Of a stretch of 35,653 nt of DNA, positions 29,404-35,653 are shown piece by piece. The stretch comes from a virus. The stretch's first letter is position 1; each line of letters starts with the position of its first letter. A program made the translations under genes and the position numbers. The stretch lies in the IMG/VR virus record IMGVR_UViG_3300025646_000162, positions 1 through 35,653 of that record; one strand, given 5' to 3'. The notes below the pieces were generated by a model. That model was given only the letters and a program-made list of their open reading frames with translations, was not told the origin of the DNA and did no database searches.

Positions 29404-31002
29404 TTAAAAGGCAATACCACCAGCAATCCCTACAGCGGCATTTGCCCGGTTCTTTAAACGCTCCTGTTTCTGTTTAGTCAGCCCAGCACTTCTGCTTAGG
29501 GCTATCATGCGCACCATGTCAGCGCCATGTGACCATTCGTTGTGCAGAGGCTTATCCTTCCACACCTCTAGTTTAGCATCCCACTCCTTACTATAGTTTT
29601 GGAAACAGTCGTGTATATAGGTACACTGCGAGTCTATCCAAAAGTTGTCTAACATAGCTCTAACTAGCTCAATACCAGTCTGCACTGGCATACGAGGCAA
29701 CGTTACTACATTACGCACACCCAGTTCACGCAATCTAGCTTTACGTGACTTGCCAGTACTTAGTTCACGCACTTCAATGTCGTGTGGGCCATACACTTTA
29801 GCTATAGGGTAAGACTGTGCGTTCATATGGTTGACATAGTGCTCAAGGCCTTCGCCACTATTGACGTACTCATTGATAAGGCGTACCTCCTTACCAAAGA
29901 TCTGCACATACCCCATAACAAAGTCATCGTTCATACCTAGGTCCATAAAGACCTCCACAGGCAGATTCTCATCATATAGCTTAGGTAAGCGACGGTTACG
30001 AGCCAGTACCTTGCGCTTGTACAGCGCGTCATAGAAGGAGCCATCACGTATAGCTTTGAAGGCCTCTTCAGGTGTAGCGGGGTATTCCTGGAAAGTAGCT
30101 TCACCTAACTCCTGGTATTGATCGATCCAGAAGTTACGCTGCTGTCTAGAGATCTTCCGCTTTAGTTGAGCTTCTAGATCAGCGAAGTACTTCTGTTGAT
30201 CTAGAGTAGGTATCCTATCAGTGTCAGACACACAATCAGGGTCATCAAGCCAGGAAAGAAAGATACCGTAGAACTCTTTAGGGCCCAATGATTTAGGGTC
30301 TCTACCTTCTGTGGCGTCCCACATTCTTTTGAAGTCATTGATTCCCTCCGCAGTACTCTCGATAATCGTTGGGTTGCCAGGCGCGATCGCTTGGAGCGTT
30401 CCCGTCTTCGTCTCTTTGGCCCGTTCTGGGAATTTGTTACAAATTTTTCCGTACTCTGAAATGTGCAAACGCTGCAAGGTTGCGGAACGGAAGGAAGTGC
30501 GTATAAAGATAGTGCTGCCATTAGTAAGACCGATTTCATCTGAATTATCCTTATTGATTGAGAGAGATAAGAACTTCTTAATGTCTCCATTAAAGGTGTT
30601 CCACCCTAATTTAGCTCTAGTTAGAAGAGTACCAGCTTCATCTTTACCTTGTGCCATAAGACCAATACTTAGGTCGTCAATGAACATGCCGTCATCTAGG
30701 AAGCACAGTAGCCAGAAGGTCGAGATGCCTTGCTGGCGAGACTTGAGAATCAGCAGACGAGGGTGCTCCAGTGATGCTGAGTACACACGCAGTTGTGACC
30801 TGTTCATAACAAAGGGTACACGCTCACCGAACTTATTAACGATTGTATAGAGGTTGTTCATCCTCCATAGTTTGTTGGGTAAGAAGCGCTCCATAAACTC
30901 CACATCGGAGGTAGGGTCGCGGAAGAAGATACTAGAGTCACAGCCAGGGAACAGTCGCTCTAGCTCTGCTTTAGACACACTCATCTTATTAGTTATGTTC
31001 AT
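29404..31002 (-). CDS. terL: Terminase large subunit
   Basis: A 532-aa packaging motor and nuclease. ATPase: a Walker A-like LKSRQQGIST (about 86-95), the typical 'R-Q-Q-G-I/K-S/T' form of phage terminases, and Walker B as LHISEYGKI with Glu183. Nuclease (RNase H-like) in the C-terminal half: EVFMDLGMNDDFVMGY near 350-365 with the first Asp, a middle acidic residue region, and the last Asp in HNEWSHGADMVRMIALSRS. The start at 31002 overlaps the small-subunit stop (ATGA). It belongs to the same minus-strand operon as TerS and the Tad2-like gene, although the other head genes are on the plus strand. Confidence 0.93.
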   Translation of the reverse strand: MNITNKMSVSKAELERLFPGCDSSIFFRDPTSDVEFMERFLPNKLWRMNNLYTIVNKFGERVPFVMNRSQLRVYSASLEHPRLLILKSRQQGISTFWLLCFLDDGMFIDDLSIGLMAQGKDEAGTLLTRAKLGWNTFNGDIKKFLSLSINKDNSDEIGLTNGSTIFIRTSFRSATLQRLHISEYGKICNKFPERAKETKTGTLQAIAPGNPTIIESTAEGINDFKRMWDATEGRDPKSLGPKEFYGIFLSWLDDPDCVSDTDRIPTLDQQKYFADLEAQLKRKISRQQRNFWIDQYQELGEATFQEYPATPEEAFKAIRDGSFYDALYKRKVLARNRRLPKLYDENLPVEVFMDLGMNDDFVMGYVQIFGKEVRLINEYVNSGEGLEHYVNHMNAQSYPIAKVYGPHDIEVRELSTGKSRKARLRELGVRNVVTLPRMPVQTGIELVRAMLDNFWIDSQCTYIHDCFQNYSKEWDAKLEVWKDKPLHNEWSHGADMVRMIALSRSAGLTKQKQERLKNRANAAVGIAGGIAF

Positions 31003-31523
31003 GCGCTTCTCTGTAAGGACTTGAAGGCGGATAAGCCAGTGTCTGAGGTCTGGCCGTTCACATTTAGGACGTTAACATTAGCTCCCTTAGCAAAGAAAGC
31101 GTTCTGCAGCTTAGTTAGAGCCTCTACAAGCACCATTAGCTCTGACTCATTCTGGATACTTCTAGTCATGGACCTGATTTTATCTGTTAGTTTACGTCCT
31201 ACTTGGATCAGTTCAAGGTTTAGCTCTTGCATTTCATCCATTTGGGTGACTATATCGTCTACCAATTCTCCCGCAACAGGGGTATCTAACTCCTCAGTTA
31301 GCTCTTCCTTGACATGATCAGCAATACGATGCAGAATTTCTTTGTCTACATTGAGAAAACCTGCTAAATCCTCTTTAGTTTCAATGCTCTCTACTGATTT
31401 ACGCCACTTTGTTATAGTTGAGACAGGTACTTCTAGCTTCTGAGCTATGGCAGCGTTAGTTTCACCGGCTTTGATTAGTCCCATTGCAGGGTATTTCTTG
31501 TCCTCGTATTTACTTTTGGCCAT
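30999..31523 (-). CDS. terS: Terminase small subunit
   Basis: A 174-aa protein. The ATG at 31523 (MAKSKYEDKK), with GGTGA upstream, is preferred to one four codons earlier. Residues 10-40 form an HTH: AMGLIKAGETNAAIAQKLEV then PVSTITKWRK, the DNA-recognition domain that finds the packaging site. A helical oligomerisation core follows (ELVDDIVTQMDEMQELNLEL, then IQVGRKLTDKIRSMTRSIQ), with a C-terminal flexible tail. Its stop overlaps the TerL start (ATGA). Family and context agree. Confidence 0.85.
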   Translation of the reverse strand: MAKSKYEDKKYPAMGLIKAGETNAAIAQKLEVPVSTITKWRKSVESIETKEDLAGFLNVDKEILHRIADHVKEELTEELDTPVAGELVDDIVTQMDEMQELNLELIQVGRKLTDKIRSMTRSIQNESELMVLVEALTKLQNAFFAKGANVNVLNVNGQTSDTGLSAFKSLQRSA

Positions 31524-31692
31524 GCGGTTCACCATTAGCTATTAGTTTAGCTATAGTTGGGCTTTCTTTAAGAGCTACAAGGACTAGATAGCTAAAGGAG
31601 GTGCCTGTTGAGAAGCAATAATCTTTAATTTTAGTTATTAGCTCTTGATGAGTAGCCTCTCCTGGCTTTACTGAGAATGAATATCGTAGCAT
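31510..31692 (-). CDS. Small ribbon-helix-helix-like protein, 60 aa
   Basis: The start is at the ATG at 31692; a longer frame would need a TTG. The layout looks like RHH DNA-binding proteins: a strand (MLRYSFSVKPGE), then helix 1 (HQELITKIKDYCFSTG), then helix 2 (SFSYLVLVALKESPTI). It overlaps the small terminase start region by 14 bases and is the first gene of the terminase operon, next to the divergent region before the scaffold gene. It could regulate that region. The RHH reading is tentative. Confidence 0.55.
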   Translation of the reverse strand: MLRYSFSVKPGEATHQELITKIKDYCFSTGTSFSYLVLVALKESPTIAKLIANGEPHGQK

Positions 31693-31806
31693 ACTGGGCC
31701 TATATAATAAGGAATAAAATTTAATAAATTTAATATTATCACAGGCTATGTACAAAGTAAACGATTTTTGATAAAATTAAATTTGGCTGATATTAGGTAC
31801 TAAATA
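31693..31806. promoter_or_regulatory. Divergent intergenic region with candidate late promoters
   Basis: 114 bp of very A/T-rich DNA between the terminase operon (leftward) and the scaffold operon (rightward). On the plus strand TTGATA (31768-31773), a 17-bp spacer and TATTAG (31791-31796) lie just before the scaffold ATG, leaving almost no leader. On the minus strand TTGTAC (31750-31755) recalls the promoter family, but no -10 box stands 18 bp away. These are candidates only. Confidence 0.35.
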
Positions 31807-32550
31807 ATGAGTAATCCATCTACTGATGCTACTCCTGGAGCCAACACAGGAGAAGCTTTGTCATTTGACCAACAGGTCGCCCAACTGGCTTCTACTGTAA
31901 CTCGTGGAGATGACGGTAAATACCAGTTTCCTGAGGATGCTAGCGTTGAGCTTAAGACTGCTACTCGTGCAGAGCTTCGACGTCGAGATACTCAGGCAGC
32001 GTTCACCCAAACTTCACAAAAGGCTAAGTCCCTTGAAGCAGAAAATAAAAGGTTGAAAGATTTGCTGTCTAAGCGCAATCCTATCCAACTGACTGCCGAG
32101 CAGAAAGATGAGCTTGAGGAGTTGAAGTCAGAGGATCCTGATGCTTGGAGAGCTAAGCTTAATGAATACGAGCAGGCTGCTAATCAACGATTAAACCAGG
32201 AGCTCGAAGAAGTATCAACCTCTGCAAGTTCAGAAGGTGAACTTGCTCGTAGACAACTGATTCTTGACCAGTTCCTTGAAGATAATCCAGGGCTGAAGAT
32301 TGATGATGATGTCATTGCTAATGACGTTCCTCCGCGGATCACTAAGCAACTTGAGAATGGCGATATTACATTTGAAAAGTTCTTAGACGAGGTGAAAGGA
32401 TACCTTACTACGTCGCGTAAAGTAGCAGGTTCAGTGCCTGGCGAAGAGACTAAAGAGGTAAATCTGAGTAGCACAGGAGGAGGTAGTAATGCCTCTAAGA
32501 CTGCGGTCTCTGAGGACATTGTAACCTCTTATCAAAATGAGCTCTATTAA
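31807..32550 (+). CDS. Capsid scaffolding protein
   Basis: A 247-aa acidic, mostly helical protein directly before the capsid gene. A flexible Ser/Thr/Gly-rich N-terminus is followed by coiled-coil stretches: TQTSQKAKSLEAENKRLKDL, then AEQKDELEELKSEDPDAWRA and LNEYEQAANQRLNQELEEV. The C-terminal part ends in a Ser/Gly linker and a short tail. Low complexity, charge, coiled coil and position are those of phage scaffolds, which guide capsid assembly and then leave or are cut. The family cannot be named more exactly. Confidence 0.8.
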   Translation: MSNPSTDATPGANTGEALSFDQQVAQLASTVTRGDDGKYQFPEDASVELKTATRAELRRRDTQAAFTQTSQKAKSLEAENKRLKDLLSKRNPIQLTAEQKDELEELKSEDPDAWRAKLNEYEQAANQRLNQELEEVSTSASSEGELARRQLILDQFLEDNPGLKIDDDVIANDVPPRITKQLENGDITFEKFLDEVKGYLTTSRKVAGSVPGEETKEVNLSSTGGGSNASKTAVSEDIVTSYQNELY

Positions 32551-32561
32551 GAGGATTTATC

Positions 32562-33722
32562 ATGGCTACTGGTGTAGTTGACATTAACAGCGATTTGGTT
32601 CGCAAAAAGTGGATGCGAGAGGGCCTCATTCAGGCTGCATCCAAGTCCTTCTGGGCTCCCTACACGGGCAACTCTTTCGATTCAGTTGTATACCAAGTGA
32701 ATAACCAGTCTGCAGCTGAAGGACATACTGTAGTTTTTGACTTTGATGGTAACCTTTCAGGTAAAGCCAAAAAAGGCAAAGAGACTGCGTATGGTACTGG
32801 TGAACAGAAGAAGAAATTCTCTGACAAGATCACTGTTGAGCGTTATCGTCTGGTCGTTGACAACGGCGATGAGTTTGATGCGGTTAACATCGGTGACCTT
32901 AACATTGCTCAGCACATGGACTCACGTCAAAAGCTGGGTGATCTGTTCGTTCGTTTCAAGGATCAAGCACTGTTCGATGCGGCTCAAGGAGTTAAAGGTG
33001 CAGTTTCACCTACTCACAAGATCAACATCGATGCATCGGCAACAGCGCTGTCTTATGCCAACCTGGTAGCTATTGAGAAGTCTCTGCGCACTGGCACTGG
33101 CTTTGTAACTGGTTTGCCTGATGTGGTTACCGCTGCCGGCTCTCGTGCCCCTCTGAAGCCGTATCGTCTGTCCGATGGTCGTAGCATCTGGATCATGGTT
33201 ATCGATCCGCACACTGCTGCTAATATCAAAGGCAATACTGCTGCTGGAGGCATCATGACGCTTGCACAGCATGCTGATCTGCGTGGCTCTGAGAATCGCG
33301 TATTCCGCGGCTTGCTGGGTCAGATCGGTCAGTTGGTGATTGTAGAGGCTGAAGCATTCTTTGGTGAGACTGAAGGTACTGATGCGACTGCATTGGGCCT
33401 CAACCAGTCTGAGATTGAGATTGCCGGTCTGCGTCAATACGATGCTACTAACAGTGCCTGGTCTGGACAAGCCGGTTTTGCAACTGCTGAATACTCTCGG
33501 AACCTTATCCTGGGAGCTTCTGCTCTGCAATCTGCGTTCGGTAAGATGCCCGATTACAAGTGGCAACCTTCTCAAGACTTTGGTATCAAGTCCGAGTCTG
33601 CGCTTGAAGTATGGATGGAAACTCAGAAGACAAACATGACTGCTGAGAACTCCGACTACAAGCAAGCTAAGGTAGCTTCTATGGACGCCGGCGTCATTGC
33701 TCTTGACGTTAAATTGGTCTAA
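32562..33722 (+). CDS. Major capsid protein, N4-gp56 family
   Basis: A 386-aa HK97-fold capsid protein of the N4 gp56 family. The N-terminal region (SDLVRKKWMREGLIQAASKS then FWAPYTGNSFDSVVYQVN) leads into GHTVVFDFDGNLSGKAKKGK. The family's FSDKITVERYRLVVDNGDEF then DAVNIGDLNIAQHMDSRQKL and DLFVRFKDQALFDAAQG blocks follow, with a long P-domain and A-domain in the second half (SDGRSIWIMVIDPHTAANIK, VFRGLLGQIGQLVIVEAEAFF). AGAGGATTTATC before the ATG is a strong ribosome site. G/C-ending codons (CTG, GGC, ATC) are much more frequent than in neighbouring genes, the mark of the most abundant virion protein. Confidence 0.93.
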   Translation: MATGVVDINSDLVRKKWMREGLIQAASKSFWAPYTGNSFDSVVYQVNNQSAAEGHTVVFDFDGNLSGKAKKGKETAYGTGEQKKKFSDKITVERYRLVVDNGDEFDAVNIGDLNIAQHMDSRQKLGDLFVRFKDQALFDAAQGVKGAVSPTHKINIDASATALSYANLVAIEKSLRTGTGFVTGLPDVVTAAGSRAPLKPYRLSDGRSIWIMVIDPHTAANIKGNTAAGGIMTLAQHADLRGSENRVFRGLLGQIGQLVIVEAEAFFGETEGTDATALGLNQSEIEIAGLRQYDATNSAWSGQAGFATAEYSRNLILGASALQSAFGKMPDYKWQPSQDFGIKSESALEVWMETQKTNMTAENSDYKQAKVASMDAGVIALDVKLV

Positions 33723-33734
33723 TAGGAGGTAATC

Positions 33735-34139
33735 ATGGCTGACAAAAAACGTACTGGTCTGAACAACCAGAAGCGTGGTGTAAGCGTACTGGTAGCGGAT
33801 TTGGCTGAAGCCGACATCCTGACTACTGGTTCCATTTACGCCACTTTGCCGGACAATACAGTCATTATGTCTGTAGCTGTTCTGGTTACTACTGCCTCTG
33901 GCACTGTAAGTTCCACTCTGGACGTAACCTATAATGGTACGGTTGTTGCCAACGAAATCGACGTTGACGACACTGGCATGAAGGTTGGTACTGTAGTTGA
34001 GGATGCTGCATACAGTGCGACTGGTGGTGATGTGGTAGTCCTGGCTGGAGCGGTTACTCCGGCAGCAGGCACCTTGGTTGGCAAGCTGGTGGTTGAGTAT
34101 ATCGAGCTTGACAAAGTCACTGGAGAGTACACCAACTAA
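33735..34139 (+). CDS. Small beta-rich virion (decoration/head-fibre type) protein
   Basis: A 134-aa, Thr/Val/Ala/Gly-rich beta protein with no charged clusters: LTTGSIYATLPDNTVIMSVA, VTTASGTVSSTLDVTYNGTV, ATGGDVVVLAGAVTPAAGTL. A perfect AGGAGG stands before the ATG, 12 bp after the capsid stop, and a strong terminator follows. Codon use is like the capsid gene, so the product is abundant. Position and fold style fit a capsid decoration or head-fibre protein, but no family is named. Confidence 0.7.
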   Translation: MADKKRTGLNNQKRGVSVLVADLAEADILTTGSIYATLPDNTVIMSVAVLVTTASGTVSSTLDVTYNGTVVANEIDVDDTGMKVGTVVEDAAYSATGGDVVVLAGAVTPAAGTLVGKLVVEYIELDKVTGEYTN

Positions 34140-34153
34140 CTCTCCCCTCGGAT

Positions 34154-34179
34154 GCCCCTCTTCGGAGGGGCTTCTTTTT
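34154..34179 (+). terminator. Rho-independent terminator after capsid/decoration genes
   Basis: GCCCCTC, loop TTCG, GAGGGGC, then TTCTTTTT. It lets the capsid and decoration genes be made in excess over the downstream adaptor and tail genes. Confidence 0.9.
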
Positions 34180-34190
34180 AAGAGGTAGCT

Positions 34191-35027
34191 ATGGGCTTAG
34201 TAGCCAATACCATATTAGCTGTACGAGATTCATTAACTGATCCTAATGGAGACAGGCATTCAGATGCTCGTCTCCTTCGTCTTTTAGATGAGGGCCAAAA
34301 AGTAATAGCTCGTCACGCCAGGATCCTAAGGGAAGTAGCATCTATTTCACTACGGGCTAGTGTTGCGGAATACGACATGCCTGCTGACTGCTATGCTATA
34401 ACCAGAGCAATACACTCTGAGAATGGTAAATTGCCTTTACGTACTCGTGCTTGGATGGACGAGTATGACGCTAAATGGGAAATTGAAACAGGCGCCGACC
34501 CTGAATATTTAGTTACAGACAAACTAAAACCTCGTCGCATTCGCATATACCCTATCCCCACAGCAACTGATGGGATTGAGTTTGACTCCATAGTTTCTGA
34601 TTTTGGAGTGGTTACTTCGTCAACAGGAGATTCTTTCACTTCTGACTTTGGAATAGTTTCTGAAGTAGTTGAATCAGCAGTTAACACTACTGACATGAGT
34701 GGGGACTTTGGTGTATTAGTTTCCCAGTCAGAAGTGGCAGCTCAAGTACTGGTTCATTATATTCGCACTCCTCCTACCATTTCTGATATTAACACAGAAG
34801 ATGCTGACTTTGCTTTAGATGAGACCCATATAAAGGCCCTTAAGCACTATATAGTTGGCATGGCGTTGAGAGATGATAAAGACACTCAGAATCGCCAGGT
34901 AGGTAACGAAGAATTAGCTTTCTTTGAAGTAGAGATGCGAGAATTTAAGAAGCTGATTGGCAAGGATAACACTCAGCAAAGCGAAAACCAAACATATTAC
35001 GATGGTGGCGGATTCAGATCATGGTAG
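34191..35027 (+). CDS. Head-tail adaptor protein, SU10-adaptor type
   Basis: A 278-aa protein with the phage adaptor pattern: SLTDPNGDRHSDARLLRLLD, EGQKVIARHARILREVASIS then VAEYDMPADCYAITRAIH. The middle is YLVTDKLKPRRIRIYPIP and the C-terminal helix VHYIRTPPTISDINTEDADF, LDETHIKALKHYIVGMALRD, ending in KKLIGKDNTQQSE. Two SDFGIV/SDFGVV repeats around 143-175 (VSDFGVVTSSTGDSFTSDFG) look like an inserted variable loop. It would sit under the portal to mount the tail. The start has GAGG five bases before the ATG. The next gene starts inside its end (7-base overlap). Confidence 0.82.
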   Translation: MGLVANTILAVRDSLTDPNGDRHSDARLLRLLDEGQKVIARHARILREVASISLRASVAEYDMPADCYAITRAIHSENGKLPLRTRAWMDEYDAKWEIETGADPEYLVTDKLKPRRIRIYPIPTATDGIEFDSIVSDFGVVTSSTGDSFTSDFGIVSEVVESAVNTTDMSGDFGVLVSQSEVAAQVLVHYIRTPPTISDINTEDADFALDETHIKALKHYIVGMALRDDKDTQNRQVGNEELAFFEVEMREFKKLIGKDNTQQSENQTYYDGGGFRSW

Positions 35028-35653
35028 CACGCGTTGTTAACAAACAGCTTGCAGGTCTAGAGGATCTGCTATTAGGTTCAGGTACTGAAGAACAAGAGCG
35101 ATACTCTGGTACTCGAGAAATTACTAAGATCAATATGCTACACTTTGTAGCATCTATTGATGCAGTACGTTCTGTAGATTATACTCAGTTTCTTCATGTT
35201 CAAGTAGAGTCTAATACTACAGCTAATCAGTATTACTTTGATCCTAATGCGACTGCTGATGACGACGGGTTAGAAGTTCTTTTGCCCGTTACAGCACCTG
35301 CTACAGGCCGCTGGCTTCGTCAAGCATTTAATGCAAGCGGCTCGTACACCAGGACGACTACTGAATCTCAAGTAGCTTCAGCTGGTCAGACTGTCTTTAC
35401 TCTGCGCACTATTCAGTATGTAAAAGACCTAGGCAGTATCCAGGTACACATAAATGGGGTGTACCAGAACCCAGACACTTACACTGAATTTTCTGATGGT
35501 GTAACTATTACATTTAGTTCTGCGCTTGAAGGAGGTGATGCAGTTGATTTTACTGTTGGTGAAGTTCTTGGTAGCGCTCCTACAGCCGATTTGATCAGTT
35601 ACACCCCAGCAGGCACTGGTGCTGTAACCACCAATGTTCAGGATAAGCTCAGA
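35021..35653 (+). CDS. Tail-spike/tail-fibre protein, N-terminal part (3' end outside window)
   Basis: Open from the ATG at 35021 to the window end (211 codons, no stop). Residues 1-40 (VNKQLAGLEDLLLGSGTEE) are the anchor shared with the protein at 8719. About 50-105 are a domain with QFLHVQVESNTTANQYYFD and LPVTAPATGRWLRQAF. About 110-185 form a phage-fibre domain with TVFTLRTIQYVKDLGSIQVH then INGVYQNPD and FSSALEGGDAVDFTVGEVL. The last residues (SYTPAGTGAVTTNVQDKLR) match the linker that leads into the right-handed beta-helix of tailspikes. The receptor-binding or depolymerase part is beyond the window. Confidence 0.85.
   Translation, partial: MVARVVNKQLAGLEDLLLGSGTEEQERYSGTREITKINMLHFVASIDAVRSVDYTQFLHVQVESNTTANQYYFDPNATADDDGLEVLLPVTAPATGRWLRQAFNASGSYTRTTTESQVASAGQTVFTLRTIQYVKDLGSIQVHINGVYQNPDTYTEFSDGVTITFSSALEGGDAVDFTVGEVLGSAPTADLISYTPAGTGAVTTNVQDKLR

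Overview
This 35.6-kb window is part of the genome of a tailed double-stranded DNA phage, most likely a short-tailed (podovirus-type) virulent phage of a Gram-negative, probably gammaproteobacterial, host. The virion genes support this: a P22-type portal, a large internal ejection protein, an N4-gp56-family major capsid protein, an SU10-type head-tail adaptor and tail-appendage proteins with a head-binding N-terminus, and no tube, sheath or tape-measure gene. No integrase, immunity repressor or RNA polymerase gene is visible. The host guess rests on Fur-box-like sites, a boxA-like leader matching the enterobacterial rRNA boxA, and sigma70-like promoters. The genome is AT-leaning and densely packed, with many 1-4 bp ATGA/TAATG overlaps.

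Layout. (1) 2-9285, plus strand: the end of an unidentified virion-type gene, portal, a 1499-aa ejection-type protein, a putative tail or lectin-like protein and a small tail-appendage protein. (2) 9263-26701, minus strand: DNA metabolism, consisting of VRR-NUC nuclease, ATP-dependent ligase, SF2 helicase, Cas4/RecB-like Fe-S nuclease, a nucleotide-pool cassette (CDA/pyrophosphohydrolase fusion, MazG-like NTPase, thymidylate-synthase-fold enzyme), DEDDh exonuclease, family A DNA polymerase, gp2.5-like SSB, Dda/RecD-like helicase, T4 endonuclease V homologue, D5-type primase-helicase and a string of small early-type genes. (3) 26702-28880: mostly non-coding and rich in repeats, interrupted by one gene (27578-28036). 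It holds inverted repeats, diverged long repeats, an array of 70-bp promoter repeats, a boxA-plus-hairpin leader and four tandem Fur-box-like units. (4) 28881-31692, minus strand: Tad2-like (DUF2829) protein, large terminase, small terminase and a tiny RHH-like protein. (5) 31807-35653, plus strand: scaffold, capsid, decoration-type protein, terminator, adaptor and the start of a tail-spike-type gene. The structural block running off both ends suggests that the virion genes continue outside the window and may join around a circularly permuted map.

Two themes stand out. First, the minus-strand units share a long promoter architecture: an upstream ATAAG/CTTATG dyad, an A-rich stretch, TTGTAC, an 18-bp spacer and TATAAT. 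I find it before SSB, denV, the primase operon, both paralogous CYYHK genes and the small-gene operon, and as a tandem array at 28301-28567. Second, the thymidylate-synthase-like enzyme has Asp where thymidylate synthases have the substrate-selecting Asn. Together with a deaminase and two pyrophosphohydrolase-type domains, this points to a dCMP-modifying pathway comparable to the T4 gp42/gp56/cd set, so the phage DNA may carry modified cytosine.

All functional calls come from reading the translated sequence and from knowledge of the families. No database search was run.
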